A stretch of 64,000 nucleotides of DNA from an uncultured Lachnospiraceae bacterium (lineage in GTDB: Bacteria > Bacillota > Clostridia > Lachnospirales > Lachnospiraceae). Location: NCBI GenBank assembly GCA_949740725.1, contig CATJIO010000104.1, forward strand, positions 1-64,000, given 5' to 3'. Positions 37,501 to 45,932 of the stretch are shown here, piece after piece. Each line of letters starts with the position of its first letter. The first letter of the stretch is position 1. The position numbers and the translations under genes were made by a program. The notes beneath the pieces are model-generated. The model saw nothing but the letters and a program-made list of their open reading frames with translations, did not search any database and was not told where the DNA came from.

Positions 37501-37597
37501 GGCCCTTGAGGCAGGGATGAACGGGCACATTCCAAAGCCCATCGATATTCCGAAGCTGATGGAACTTTTGCGGGGAATTTTGCGGCAGAGGGTATAA
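34532..37597 (+). CDS. Membrane hybrid histidine kinase with two receivers
   Basis: The 1021-residue protein has a membrane helix at about residues 17-40, an extracellular Cache-like sensor (45-305), a second helix (about 310-330), a PAS domain (about 360-480), HisKA with SHDIRTPMNAIIG (His about 518), an HATPase with DTGIGMS and GTGLGMAI, and two receivers. REC1 (about 755-870) keeps DWLMPDMNG and REC2 (895-1015) LMDIQMPILDG. No HPt or output domain is present. It is probably switched by the binding lipoprotein 18 nt upstream. Phosphate would have to leave through a separate HPt protein. Confidence 0.93.
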   Translation: MDELQYHSMNRAQKKQTIAFAVWGGLIIATILLITTVWVTSRARAGTRQAVNRISEFYLEELAGRRALVVSEELKNNFFYMENAMSILEEGDLESQETLRHFLGKIKRLYGVDKFALVDEHGIVYTEHSTVSGLSRYPFLSQELKEPVVSASNLYGARKQVILGIPVEDIWFQDARIKVCLIQINVDEMISSLTSQTGENETYCNLYYPNGESLTNDDFGYLTAGKNLLSALKDAKIDDGYSLEQLEEDFSNGVPGQISFEYYDTREDLCYIPVEGTNWMLTVLVRDNVLSDQISSISSGMLSRSIIQIVMTMMGMLVVFLVLIYQSKKSARVLLEQEKADGNRIRAAFSQIQREQTAMDNIHAAMGSGLWSMEFDKDAKLISCTWSEVFRKMLGYESEEEFPNQLESWSDLLHKEDQDRVLKEYWGTVMDYTGEKTYNVEYRLYTRHAGWRWFHAAGRLSRREDGSPITFVGLFVDIDDEKKLEERLAQQKIDLEDALAAAQHANKAKTTFLNNMSHDIRTPMNAIIGFTSLAATHIDHPEQVQDYLSKITTSSNHLLSLINDVLDMSRIESGKVKIEEKETSLPEVMHDLKTIVQADITSKQLEFFIDTADVVNEHVLCDKLRLNQVLLNLLSNAMKFTKPGGIVSVRILQNGNAPEGFASYEFQVKDTGIGMSKEFLDHVFEPFERERTSTISGIQGTGLGMAITRNIVDMMGGKISVISEEGKGSTFTVSLQFRICSGQVRQEVIPQLQGLRALVADDDFNTCSSVTKMLSTIGMRPDWTTSGKEAVLRTKLAVEQCDEYAAYIIDWLMPDMNGIEVVRRIRGGIEEETPIIILTAYDWSDIEEEARKAGVTAFCSKPIFLSELREILESPFAVSAAETDKVEEQDTFAGKKILLVEDNELNQEIAVEILQEAGFIIDVADDGSVAVERMKTAMPGQYDLILMDIQMPILDGYEATRQIRSLDCPELANIPIIAMTANAFDEDKRSALEAGMNGHIPKPIDIPKLMELLRGILRQRV

Positions 37598-37614
37598 GTA
37601 AAGGGGAGGAAGTC

Positions 37615-38259
37615 ATGATGGAGAAACGGCGGTTGGTGATTACCATAGGACGTCAGTATGGCAGCGGAGGAAGCGAAATTGGAACCAGGCTTGCTAAGGC
37701 GCTGGGGTTTCACGTGTATGATAAGAATATTTTGCGGATGAATTCCGATGAGAGCGGCATCAAGGAAAGTTATTTTCATCTGGCAGATGAGAAGGCGGGG
37801 AGCCGGATTCTGTATAAGATCATCACCAGCCTGACGCCGGAGAAAAAGGCGCCTTCCTTCGGATCGGATTTAATTTCAGCGGATAACCTTTTTCGCTTCC
37901 AGTCAGAGGTAATCCGGAAGCTGGCAGAGGCGGAAAATTGTGTGATCATTGGCCGGTGCGCGGATTATGTGCTGGATGGAATGGACGGACTGGTGAAGTT
38001 GTTCCTGTATGCGGATATGGATGCCAGGATCCGACGTATTACAGAAAAAGGGTACTATGAGCCCAAGGATGTGAAAAAGAATATTAAACGGGTGGATCGG
38101 GAACGGCGGGAATATCACCGGTATTACACCGGGAAGGGATGGGAAGATTTGGAAAATTATGACTTGATGCTGAACACCTCAAAACTGGGGATGGAAGGAA
38201 GTATGAAGGCAATTCAGAGCTATCTGTCCCTCAGGGGATTTGGAGATTATTTGAAATAG
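37615..38259 (+). CDS. Cytidylate kinase-like family protein
   Basis: The 214-residue protein belongs to the AAA_26/cytidylate-kinase-like family. Its N-terminus VITIGRQYGSGGSEIGTRLAKALG (about residues 7-30) is the family's altered P-loop, followed by YDKNIL and CVIIGRCADYVL (about 105). These proteins resemble Cmk but their substrate is unknown. GGGGAGG precedes ATG 37615 or 37618. It closely follows the hybrid kinase (17 nt) and probably shares its transcript. It is distinct from the true cmk at 15084. Confidence 0.85.
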   Translation: MMEKRRLVITIGRQYGSGGSEIGTRLAKALGFHVYDKNILRMNSDESGIKESYFHLADEKAGSRILYKIITSLTPEKKAPSFGSDLISADNLFRFQSEVIRKLAEAENCVIIGRCADYVLDGMDGLVKLFLYADMDARIRRITEKGYYEPKDVKKNIKRVDRERREYHRYYTGKGWEDLENYDLMLNTSKLGMEGSMKAIQSYLSLRGFGDYLK

Positions 38260-38300
38260 ACTGCCCAGGGATCCTGCTTCCAGGATTTCTGCATGGATGT

Positions 38301-38346
38301 AGAGCTGTCGCAAAATGATTTCATTTTGCGGCAGCTCTGTTTTTTC
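38301..38346 (+). terminator. Terminator of the sensor-kinase unit
   Basis: An 18-bp stem (38301-38318 with 38321-38338) with one G-U pair is followed by GTTTTTTC. Confidence 0.9.
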
Positions 38347-38395
38347 AGATGAACAAAAAATAAGATGGACAACATCAAGAGATTCGGAGGATTTT

Positions 38396-39178
38396 ATGAT
38401 AGAGAAACGGGAGTCAGTGTTTTTTTTGGGGGCAAGGCACAGCGATGCTACCAGTGATATGCCGCCTCATGCCCATGATTTTTATGAGTTGAACTTCATG
38501 ACTAGGGGAAGCACGAAGATGAAACTGAACGAGAAGGTGATCGAGTACGATTCCTATGATTTTTTGTTGATTCCGCCTCATATTAAACATATTTTGTATG
38601 AGTCGGATTATGAGCTTTTTGACAATTACGTAATCTGGTTTGAACCTCCAAAGAAACAGCTTCTGATGGAAAATCAGGTGATCAAGCTCCACGATTACGA
38701 CGGCGCGGTACAGTTTTTGTGTGCGGAGATTTATCGGAGGTACATGAAAACCGGGATGGCGGAAAGGGAACTGATGAATATTTATCTGGAGGCGGTGATC
38801 TGGCATATGAAAAAGGGACTTATTTTAGCCACTGACCAGGCATCGCGGAATGATGAGGATTTAATTGATGAGGCAATTAAATTTATCAATATCAATATCC
38901 GGAATGCGCGTTTGTCTGTGGAAATGATTTCCAGAAAACTAAATGTATCGGAGGAACATTTTTCACGGATGTTTAAGAAGAAAATCGGAATTCCTCCGGT
39001 GAAGTATGTGAATGAAGTTAAGGTGGCTGAGGCGAAGCGGATGCTCTTAAAAACAGATATGACGGTGAAGGAGATCGCTTCAGCACTTTATTATTCGGAT
39101 CAGTTCTATTTTTCCCAGCAGTTTAAGCGGATCACTGGGTATTCTCCAAGCGAATACCGGAGAAGCACATTGTATTAA
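38396..39178 (+). CDS. AraC-family transcriptional regulator
   Basis: The 260-residue protein has an N-terminal cupin sensor (HAHDFYELNFMTRG, about residues 25-38) and a C-terminal double helix-turn-helix (about 160-258, with ISRKLNVSEEHFSRMFKKKIG and the family signature YFSQQFKRITGYSPSEYR). CGGAGG is 5 nt before ATG 38396. It is next to, and in the same direction as, the sugar-acid cluster from 39363, so it probably activates that cluster in response to its substrate. Confidence 0.92.
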   Translation: MIEKRESVFFLGARHSDATSDMPPHAHDFYELNFMTRGSTKMKLNEKVIEYDSYDFLLIPPHIKHILYESDYELFDNYVIWFEPPKKQLLMENQVIKLHDYDGAVQFLCAEIYRRYMKTGMAERELMNIYLEAVIWHMKKGLILATDQASRNDEDLIDEAIKFININIRNARLSVEMISRKLNVSEEHFSRMFKKKIGIPPVKYVNEVKVAEAKRMLLKTDMTVKEIASALYYSDQFYFSQQFKRITGYSPSEYRRSTLY

Positions 39179-39362
39179 CGACGAGAGCACCGGAAAATGG
39201 ATATCAAAAAATTACATGCATTTGCATTTTTGTCCCATGGCTATCTGGAGTAGAATCCACTATAATTATCTTATAAAATACAGATAAAAAGTAACGTATA
39301 CGGGAAAAATATGTGTATTTTCACTAAAAATACTCTTCTGAATTTCCAAGAGGGCGGAGCAT

Positions 39363-40550
39363 ATGAAAATTAGAGATGTAAAATTTTATCCAATTAAGGT
39401 ACGTAACAATGCCAAAGGAGGGGTGTACTGGTTTTTGCTGAAGCTCACCACAGATTCCAATGTAAGCGGGTGGGGAGAGATGATATGGAATGCATACGAT
39501 CCAGGCACCCTTGAGTGTATGGTGTACGATATAGCGGAAAATTATATTATTGGGGAGAATCCCTTTTCCATTGAGAAGGTGTTCGGCAAGATCTTTGCCA
39601 AGCACAGCAAGAGGCATACCGATTTATCCACAATGGGAATCATCAGCGGGTTTGAAATCGCCTGCTGGGATATCATTGGCAAGGAAACCGGACAGCCGGT
39701 TTATAACTTGCTGGGGGGAATGGTGAATGATCGGATCCGTGCATATACCTATCTGTATGAAAAGGAGGATCGGATTTTCTGCGAAGATTTCTGGCAGCTT
39801 CCGGAGGCTTGCGCCAGGCGGGCGGCGGAATATGTAGATATGGGCTTTACCGCGGTGAAGTTGGATCCCCTAGCCCCTTATCTGGATGATTACATTGTGC
39901 ATATGCCTAGTCGGGAGACACTTCTTCGGGCAGAAAAAACCGTGAGGAATATCCGAGAGGCAGTAGGGGAAAACTGTGATATTATCATCGGCACGCATGG
40001 ACAGTTTACAGCAGCCGGGGCGATTCGTGTGGCAAAATACCTTGAGAAATATGATCCCCTTTGGTTCGAGGAGCCCACCCCTCCGGAGAATCCGCTGGTA
40101 CTGCAAAAGGTAGCGCAGGCAACCACTATCCCCATTGCAACTGGAGAACGGCTTTCCACCAAATATGAGTTTACCACCCTTTTGGAGCAGAAGAGCTGCG
40201 ATATCTTCCAGGTGGATCTGGCCGGTGTGGGAGGGATTTTGGAGGCAAAAAAGATCGCGGCTATGTGCCAGGCATGGCATACCCAGATTACCACCCATTT
40301 CTGGGCGGGACCGGTGAACTTCGCCGCGCAGCTTCAGCTGGATGCCTGCTGTCCTAACTTTTTGATTCAGGAGGCGATCGAGACCATGGGCAGCTTTGGC
40401 GGCTTTGACCGGATTATGAAAAAGCCCTTCTGCTGGGAAGATGGTTATTTCCTTCTGTCCAATGAGCCAGGATTGGGAATCCAGCTGGATGAAGAGAAGA
40501 TTCAGGAATATGTTGTGGATGATTATGAGGAGCAGAATATTTTAATTTAA
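39363..40550 (+). CDS. Mandelate racemase/muconate lactonizing enzyme family (sugar-acid dehydratase-like)
   Basis: The 395-residue enolase-superfamily enzyme has an N-terminal capping domain (1-125) and a barrel domain. Candidate metal ligands and catalytic residues are in CDIIIGTHGQFT (about residue 205-216), WFEEPTPPEN (about 236) and IPIATGERLS (about 260). The Asp usually found in the first of these appears as Gly-Thr-His, so the ligand set may differ from standard acid-sugar dehydratases. The neighbourhood (ABC importer and two sugar dehydrogenases) supports an aldonic or uronic acid substrate. The exact reaction is not determined. The ATG follows GGGCGGAG. Confidence 0.87.
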   Translation: MKIRDVKFYPIKVRNNAKGGVYWFLLKLTTDSNVSGWGEMIWNAYDPGTLECMVYDIAENYIIGENPFSIEKVFGKIFAKHSKRHTDLSTMGIISGFEIACWDIIGKETGQPVYNLLGGMVNDRIRAYTYLYEKEDRIFCEDFWQLPEACARRAAEYVDMGFTAVKLDPLAPYLDDYIVHMPSRETLLRAEKTVRNIREAVGENCDIIIGTHGQFTAAGAIRVAKYLEKYDPLWFEEPTPPENPLVLQKVAQATTIPIATGERLSTKYEFTTLLEQKSCDIFQVDLAGVGGILEAKKIAAMCQAWHTQITTHFWAGPVNFAAQLQLDACCPNFLIQEAIETMGSFGGFDRIMKKPFCWEDGYFLLSNEPGLGIQLDEEKIQEYVVDDYEEQNILI

Positions 40551-40567
40551 GTCGGGAGGATACAAAT

Positions 40568-41887
40568 ATGAGAAAAAAACAGATTATCCGTGTATTGCTT
40601 TGCACCTCTATGCTGATTATGGCTGGGTGTGGAAACAGCAGTAAGCCTGTGGAAACTTCATCTGGAGGAGAACAGGCAGAGGAAGAGACGTCTGCTTCCA
40701 GCGGGGAGAAGCGGGTGGTGACTATCTGGTATGACGGCACAGAGGAGGAGTCAGTGAAGCGTCTGGAGCCAGAATTTGAAGCGCTGCATCCGGACATTGA
40801 TCTACAATTTGAAATCGTTCCCTACAGTGATTTATCTACCAAGGAAATGGTGGCCTGTCAGTCCTCTGTGGGGCCGGATGTGATGTGGCAGAGCTATGCC
40901 TGGACCAACAGCTTTGCCAAAATGGGGCTTTTGGCTTCCTACAGCAGCTATCTGGAACAGTCGGATGCCATTGATTTGGAGAATGATTTTGATCCGGTAG
41001 CCCTGGAGCTGGGAACAGTGGATGGGGAGATCTACGGACTGCCTTGGAGCATGGAAGCAATGTGCCTGGTTTATAATAAAGATATGTTCCGGGAAGCCGG
41101 GCTGGATCCGGAGGATCCGCCGACCAACTGGGAAGAGCTGATAGAATGTGCCAAGGCATTGACAGTGGATAAGGATGGGGACAAAACTGTGGATCAGTAT
41201 GGCTACGGCCTGGTGGGCAATCTGACGGGAAATACCTGGTTCCGTTTTGTGCCGGAGCTGTGGAGCGCAGGCGGCGAGGTGGCCAGTGAAGACTTGACTG
41301 CCGGCAGCTTGAATTCCCCGGAGGCCATAGAGACCATGACTCACTATGCAGGGCTGCTTACGGAACATCATGTGGCGCCGGAGGGCTCGGTAAATAACGG
41401 AGCGGCGGAAGTGCGCACCCTATTCAACAATAAGAATGTGGCGATGTATGTGGATGGGCAGGCAGCAGTAAAGAATATCCAAAAGGATGCCCCGGATATT
41501 GATGTGGGCGTAGCGCTTTGGCCGGGAAAGAATGGTCCTTTGGACGCCGGACTGGGAGGATATTATATCGCCACGCCGAAAAATGCGGCAAACCCGGATG
41601 ATGCCTGGATCTTTATTGAATATTTCCTGTCCAAGGAAGTGCAGGAATATTTCCCCATCGCCTTTCCTGCCAACTTAAAGGCGCGGGAAACGGATCGGTT
41701 TGATGATGAGATTTCCCAGGTATTTGCAGAGCAGATTACTCACACCCGGAATTTCCAGCCGCTGGCAGACACACCAGGGGCCCAGCAAATCATCCTGGAC
41801 GCAGTGCAATCCTGCTTAACCGGCATGAGCACACCAGAGGAGGCCATGATAGAAGCCAATGAAGCCTTGAATCAGATATTGCAGTAA
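40568..41887 (+). CDS. Family 1 extracellular sugar-binding lipoprotein
   Basis: The 439-residue protein has a lipoprotein signal peptide (lipobox IMAGC, Cys about 19), a Ser/Glu linker and an SBP_bac_1 fold (VTIWYDGTEEESVKRLEPEFEA, YGLPWSMEAMCLVYNKDMF, FREAGLDPEDPPTNWEELIE). It delivers oligosaccharide-type or sugar-acid ligands to the permeases encoded at 41968-43693. It is 17 nt downstream of the enolase-superfamily gene, in the same operon. Confidence 0.93.
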   Translation: MRKKQIIRVLLCTSMLIMAGCGNSSKPVETSSGGEQAEEETSASSGEKRVVTIWYDGTEEESVKRLEPEFEALHPDIDLQFEIVPYSDLSTKEMVACQSSVGPDVMWQSYAWTNSFAKMGLLASYSSYLEQSDAIDLENDFDPVALELGTVDGEIYGLPWSMEAMCLVYNKDMFREAGLDPEDPPTNWEELIECAKALTVDKDGDKTVDQYGYGLVGNLTGNTWFRFVPELWSAGGEVASEDLTAGSLNSPEAIETMTHYAGLLTEHHVAPEGSVNNGAAEVRTLFNNKNVAMYVDGQAAVKNIQKDAPDIDVGVALWPGKNGPLDAGLGGYYIATPKNAANPDDAWIFIEYFLSKEVQEYFPIAFPANLKARETDRFDDEISQVFAEQITHTRNFQPLADTPGAQQIILDAVQSCLTGMSTPEEAMIEANEALNQILQ

Positions 41888-41915
41888 ATGTTCATCAGCA
41901 CATTAGTTTCATGGA

Positions 41916-41937
41916 CCGCGCGTTAAAAAATGCGCGG
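41916..41937 (+). promoter_or_regulatory. Hairpin between binding protein and permease genes
   Basis: CCGCGC (41916-41921) and GCGCGG (41932-41937) form a 6-bp GC stem with a 10-nt A-rich loop, extended by flanking GG/CC. It lacks a T run and probably protects the binding-protein message or partly terminates transcription. Confidence 0.5.
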
Positions 41938-41967
41938 CCCTGTTGAATCTGACAGGAAAACCTTGAT

Positions 41968-42858
41968 ATGGAGAAAGAAATGGATAAGATGAAAAAGAAG
42001 AAAAGAAGAGAGCATCCGTTTTTCTATCTGCTGCCGACGCTGGTGATCTTGTGCCTTTTGGTGGCCTATCCCTTGTTAAATAACCTGGTTAACAGCTTAT
42101 CTTTCCAGGGGATTTTCCCCACCATGGCAAATTATCAAAAGTTGTTTTCTGACCGGTATTTCCGCCAGGATCTTAAAAATACCTTCCAGTGGTTGCTTTA
42201 TACTGTTCCTTTTGAAATGCTTTTCGGGCTTTTGATTGCTATTTTGCTCAATGGGGAAACTGGCATGAAAAAGTTTTTCCGCACTATCTTTATCATTCCC
42301 TGGGTTATTCCCGCGGTGGTGGTGTGCATTATCTGGAAGTGGATTTACAATGCGGATTACGGGATTTTAAATTATATCCTGCAGGCCCTGGGCCTGATTC
42401 AGAAAAATCAGTTGTGGGTGTCTGACCCAAAGCAGGTATTGCAGTGCATCGCTGTGGTATACGTGTGGAAAATTTCGCCTTTTGTGATGATTATGTACTT
42501 AAGCGGGCTTCAGTCCATCTCTTCCGATATTTACGAGAGCGCCAGGCTGGATGGGGCTAACTGGCTGCAACAGGTGGGATACATTACCCTGCCTCTACTC
42601 TTCCCGGTAATGCGCTCCGTGATTTTGGTTTCCGTGATCTGGTCATTAAATTCCTTTGTGTATATTTACAGTATTTCTGGAGGCGGGCCAGCCAGGGTGT
42701 CTGAGATTGTACAGATTTTTATTTACAAAACGGGAATTGAACAGTATAATTTTCAGTATTCCGCCGCTGCAGCGAATATATTCTTGCTGATTGTCATGGC
42801 GATTGCCTTTGCCTATATTTCTATGACGGAGAAGCAGGATAGAGAAATGATGGGGTAG
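41968..42858 (+). CDS. Sugar ABC permease, MalF type
   Basis: The 296-residue protein has six membrane helices after a Lys/Arg-rich cytoplasmic start and the EAA loop YESARLDGANWLQQVGYITLPLL (about residues 190-212) that docks to the ATPase. It is the first half of the permease dimer and is followed after 10 nt by its partner. Confidence 0.93.
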   Translation: MEKEMDKMKKKKRREHPFFYLLPTLVILCLLVAYPLLNNLVNSLSFQGIFPTMANYQKLFSDRYFRQDLKNTFQWLLYTVPFEMLFGLLIAILLNGETGMKKFFRTIFIIPWVIPAVVVCIIWKWIYNADYGILNYILQALGLIQKNQLWVSDPKQVLQCIAVVYVWKISPFVMIMYLSGLQSISSDIYESARLDGANWLQQVGYITLPLLFPVMRSVILVSVIWSLNSFVYIYSISGGGPARVSEIVQIFIYKTGIEQYNFQYSAAAANIFLLIVMAIAFAYISMTEKQDREMMG

Positions 42859-42868
42859 GAGGGATGAG

Positions 42869-43693
42869 ATGAATCAAATGAAAAAATATGTGCCGTCCAT
42901 GGTGCTTAGTCTCCTTGGAATCGTAATGATTTTCCCTTTTTTCTGGATGATTTCCTGCGCATTTCGCAGGCCGAATGAGCTTCTTTCGTCACCGCCGAGA
43001 ATGCTGCCGTCTAATCCGACAATCGACAGCTTTATCCACGTGCTGTTTGATACAGAGATCCCCCGGTACTTTTTCAATTCCCTAGCGATCGCAACGATAG
43101 CTACCCTTCTGTGCATCTTCGTAGCGATTCCGGCAGCCTATTCCTTTGCCCGCCACCAATACCGGGGAAAGAATCTGGTCATGATCAGCATCCTTCTCTG
43201 TAACATGGTGCCCCAGGCTTCTACCTTAGTGCCGTTGTATCGGGCGTTGGATCAGTTGGGGTTGATCGACTCCTATGTGGGAATCGCATTTACTCATCTG
43301 TTATGTATGCTTCCCTTTTCCATAATTATGCTTAACGGCTTTATTAAGACGATCCCGAAAACCCTGGAGGAAGCGGCTATGATTGACGGGTGTACAAGGC
43401 TACAGTCTATCTTTAAAATTATTGTCCCTGTGTGTTCCTCCGGCATCTTTGCAACGGCCATGTACGCCTTTATGATTTCCTGGGAAGAGTTTATGTATGC
43501 TATGACCTTTTCCACCAGCAGCCGCGCCCGGACCATATCCATAGGACTAAAGTTGTTTTCCACTGAGTTTAAAGTGGACTGGTCCTCCATTCTGGCTGCG
43601 TCCACCTTGATGACCCTGCCGATCCTGATTCTTTTCTTTCTGATTCAGGATACCTTTATCAAAGGGGCAACCGGAGGGGCGCTTAAGGGATAA
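42869..43693 (+). CDS. Sugar ABC permease, MalG type
   Basis: The 274-residue protein has six membrane helices and the EAA loop LEEAAMIDGCTRLQSIFKIIVP (about residues 168-189). It forms the translocation channel with the protein encoded just upstream. No ATPase gene exists in the cluster, so a shared MsmK/UgpC-type ATPase from elsewhere is expected. Confidence 0.93.
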   Translation: MNQMKKYVPSMVLSLLGIVMIFPFFWMISCAFRRPNELLSSPPRMLPSNPTIDSFIHVLFDTEIPRYFFNSLAIATIATLLCIFVAIPAAYSFARHQYRGKNLVMISILLCNMVPQASTLVPLYRALDQLGLIDSYVGIAFTHLLCMLPFSIIMLNGFIKTIPKTLEEAAMIDGCTRLQSIFKIIVPVCSSGIFATAMYAFMISWEEFMYAMTFSTSSRARTISIGLKLFSTEFKVDWSSILAASTLMTLPILILFFLIQDTFIKGATGGALKG

Positions 43694-43745
43694 CTGCAGC
43701 GGTAAACAGCGGATGACAAACAGTGATAAGCAAAGGAGAAAATTA

Positions 43746-44708
43746 ATGGAACGAAAAGTGAGATGGGGGATTCTCGGATATGCGGGAATTGCCAGAAAGC
43801 ATGTATTGCCGGCGATGGCAAAGGCGGACAATGTCCGGATTATGGCCATCGCCAGCCGGAACCAGGAGAAATTAAAGGAGGCAGTGTCCGCCTTTGGTTT
43901 CCCGAAGATTTATGAAAGTTATGAGCGCCTGCTGGCTGATCCGGAGATCGACGCAGTGTATATCCCGCTGCCCAATGCCCTGCACAAAGAATGGGCTATC
44001 CGGGCGGCAAAGGAGGGGAAGCATGTCCTCTGTGAAAAGCCATTAGCACTGACTGAAGCAGACTGCCGGGAAATGGCGGCAGCCTTTCAGAAAAATCATG
44101 TGTATTTAATGGAGGCTTTTATGTACCGGTTCCTGCCGGGGGTGAAGACGCTTAAGCGCCTGTTGGATGAGGGAGAAATCGGAAAGATACGGCATATTTA
44201 TTCTACCCACCGTTTTTATCTGGAGGATAATCAGAATGTCCGGGTGAATGCAGAGCTGGGTGGCGGTTCTCTCTGGGATGTAGGCTGCTATCCAGTAAAT
44301 CTGATTAGTTGGCTTTTAGGAGACTATCCTGTTGCCATATCGGCAGAAATGAATGTGTTTCAGGGCGTGGATCATGCGCTGGTGGCTAATTTGAGATATA
44401 AGGATGGGGTGACAGCCAATATCAGTTGCGGTTTTGATGGCCATTCCATGAAGCTGACGGAGATTAATGGAACGAAGGGAAGTATCCTGGTGAGAAGCAC
44501 CTTTATTGATACCAATCTGCCCATAGAAGTATTCTATCCGGATGGGCGGATCCGACAGATTCCCGTGGAGGAGAATGACTGCTACCAGCTGGAGGTGGAG
44601 GAATTTTCCGACGCAGTGCTTCAAGGGCGAAAGCCAGTGCTGGAACTGGAGGAGACAATCAGGAATTGCCGGCTGATGGAAAAAATTTTGCAGGTTGCCA
44701 GGGGATAG
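43746..44708 (+). CDS. Gfo/Idh/MocA-family oxidoreductase (copy 1)
   Basis: The 320-residue NAD(P)-dependent dehydrogenase has an N-terminal Rossmann fold (VRWGILGYAGIARKHVLPAM) and the conserved EKPLAL motif (CEKPLALTEADC, about residue 98). It likely oxidises or reduces a sugar, sugar acid or derivative from the linked pathway. AAAGGAG lies 6 nt before ATG 43746. A second family member follows and may act on a later intermediate. Confidence 0.92.
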   Translation: MERKVRWGILGYAGIARKHVLPAMAKADNVRIMAIASRNQEKLKEAVSAFGFPKIYESYERLLADPEIDAVYIPLPNALHKEWAIRAAKEGKHVLCEKPLALTEADCREMAAAFQKNHVYLMEAFMYRFLPGVKTLKRLLDEGEIGKIRHIYSTHRFYLEDNQNVRVNAELGGGSLWDVGCYPVNLISWLLGDYPVAISAEMNVFQGVDHALVANLRYKDGVTANISCGFDGHSMKLTEINGTKGSILVRSTFIDTNLPIEVFYPDGRIRQIPVEENDCYQLEVEEFSDAVLQGRKPVLELEETIRNCRLMEKILQVARG

Positions 44709-44740
44709 GCCTGGGTGGTTAGGAAGGGTTGAACGAGCGT

Positions 44741-45694
44741 ATGTTTCGATTTGGGATTATAGGTGCGGGGAGCATCGCAGAGAAATTTTGTCAGGCTGCA
44801 GCCTTGACGCAGGAGGGGAAGGTGGCGGCGGTGGCCAGCAAGAACGAAGGGCGGGCCAGAGTTTTTGCAGAGAAACAGGGTGTGGAGCGGTATTACGGAA
44901 GTTATGAGGCCATGCTGGATGAGGAACGTCTGGATGCGGTGTATATCGCCACTACCAGTAACTTCCATGCCGAGAATATTCTGCTTTGTCTGGAAAAGGG
45001 GATTCCGGTTTTATGTGAAAAGCCTATGTTTCTTTCCGGGAAGGAGGCAGAAAGGGCTTTTACCCTGGCTAGAGAGAAAAGTGTGTTTGTGATGGAAGCC
45101 ATGTGGTCTCGCTTCCTTCCTTGCATTCAGAAGGCTAAGGCATGGATTGATGAAGGGAAAATCGGTGAAATACACCTGGCTAATTATACCGGAGGGATCC
45201 ATGCGGGAGAGGATCACCGGATATTTGATCCAAAGCTGGGGGGCGGGGTGCTTTATGACTTGATGGTGTATCCGATAGAAATCCTGATGTATTTGATTCA
45301 GCAGCCGCTGTTAGAGGTTCGGCCCCAGATCCGTTATGCCGCCAGCGGGGTGGATGTGACAGACACTTTGGTAATCCAGTTTGAGACCTGTCAGGCTGTG
45401 TGCCAAGCTACGGCCTATTCCCGGATCCCGTCTCCCTGCGGAATATACGGATCAAAGGGGTACATCCGAATCGAACATACGCATCAGGCGTCCCTGGTGG
45501 AGCGGTATGACGGCCAGCTCCAGCTGGCAGAACGGTATGAGGCCCCAGTTAAAAATGGGTTTGAGTATGAGATCGAAGAGGTGATCCGCTGTGTGAAAGA
45601 GGGGAGAGGGGAAAGCGAGATCATGCCATGGGCAGACACGGTTTGCTGCGCAAAGCTGTTTGACCAGATCTTATCCAGGAGGGCTCTTGCTTAA
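44741..45694 (+). CDS. Gfo/Idh/MocA-family oxidoreductase (copy 2)
   Basis: The 317-residue protein has the Rossmann motif FGIIGAGSIAEKFCQ at its N-terminus and CEKPMFL at about residue 95. It is a paralogue of the upstream gene, only moderately similar, so the pair probably handles different substrates. ATG 44741 gives the natural N-terminus; TTG 44729 sits closer to AGGAAGGG and could be the true start. It is last gene of the 39363-45694 operon. Confidence 0.9.
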   Translation: MFRFGIIGAGSIAEKFCQAAALTQEGKVAAVASKNEGRARVFAEKQGVERYYGSYEAMLDEERLDAVYIATTSNFHAENILLCLEKGIPVLCEKPMFLSGKEAERAFTLAREKSVFVMEAMWSRFLPCIQKAKAWIDEGKIGEIHLANYTGGIHAGEDHRIFDPKLGGGVLYDLMVYPIEILMYLIQQPLLEVRPQIRYAASGVDVTDTLVIQFETCQAVCQATAYSRIPSPCGIYGSKGYIRIEHTHQASLVERYDGQLQLAERYEAPVKNGFEYEIEEVIRCVKEGRGESEIMPWADTVCCAKLFDQILSRRALA

Positions 45695-45800
45695 GCGTCC
45701 ATTAAGAGTATCCCTCCCGCATTATGGTGAAATTACCTCTTGATGTTTTGCCTTCTATTTGGTATACTTCTTTTTGCATTGATAATCGGGATTCGATTCT

Positions 45801-45904
45801 CCCGGACTGGTTCGAAACCTTCCCAGGATAAAAAACTAAGGAACAAATGCGAAAAGAACTGCGCGCAGCCCGTTTTTTTGCCGTGTCCTTAGACACGGCT
45901 TTTT
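45801..45904 (+). promoter_or_regulatory. preQ1-I riboswitch with transcription terminator
   Basis: Positions 45807-45842 match the class I preQ1 aptamer: P1 CTGG (45807-45810) with CCAG (45823-45826), an A-rich tail GATAAAAAACTAAGG, and a pseudoknot CCTT (45818-45821) with AAGG (45838-45841). The order is very close to the Thermoanaerobacter aptamer. Downstream, GCCGTGTC/GACACGGC (45880-45899) plus TTTTT is a terminator whose loop contains TCCTTAG (45886-45892), exactly complementary to the aptamer tail CTAAGGA (45836-45842). This gives a clear antiterminator/terminator switch: bound preQ1 would hide the tail and favour termination. A TATACT box lies at about 45763-45768. Confidence 0.88.
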
Positions 45905-45932
45905 GTATTGAGGATAGTCTGGCATTCATGCC

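Noticed and set aside
45785..45825. tRNA-like T-arm sequences (GGTTCGAAACC and a neighbouring hairpin)
   Set aside because: No acceptor, D or anticodon arm is present; the segment is explained as the preQ1-I aptamer.
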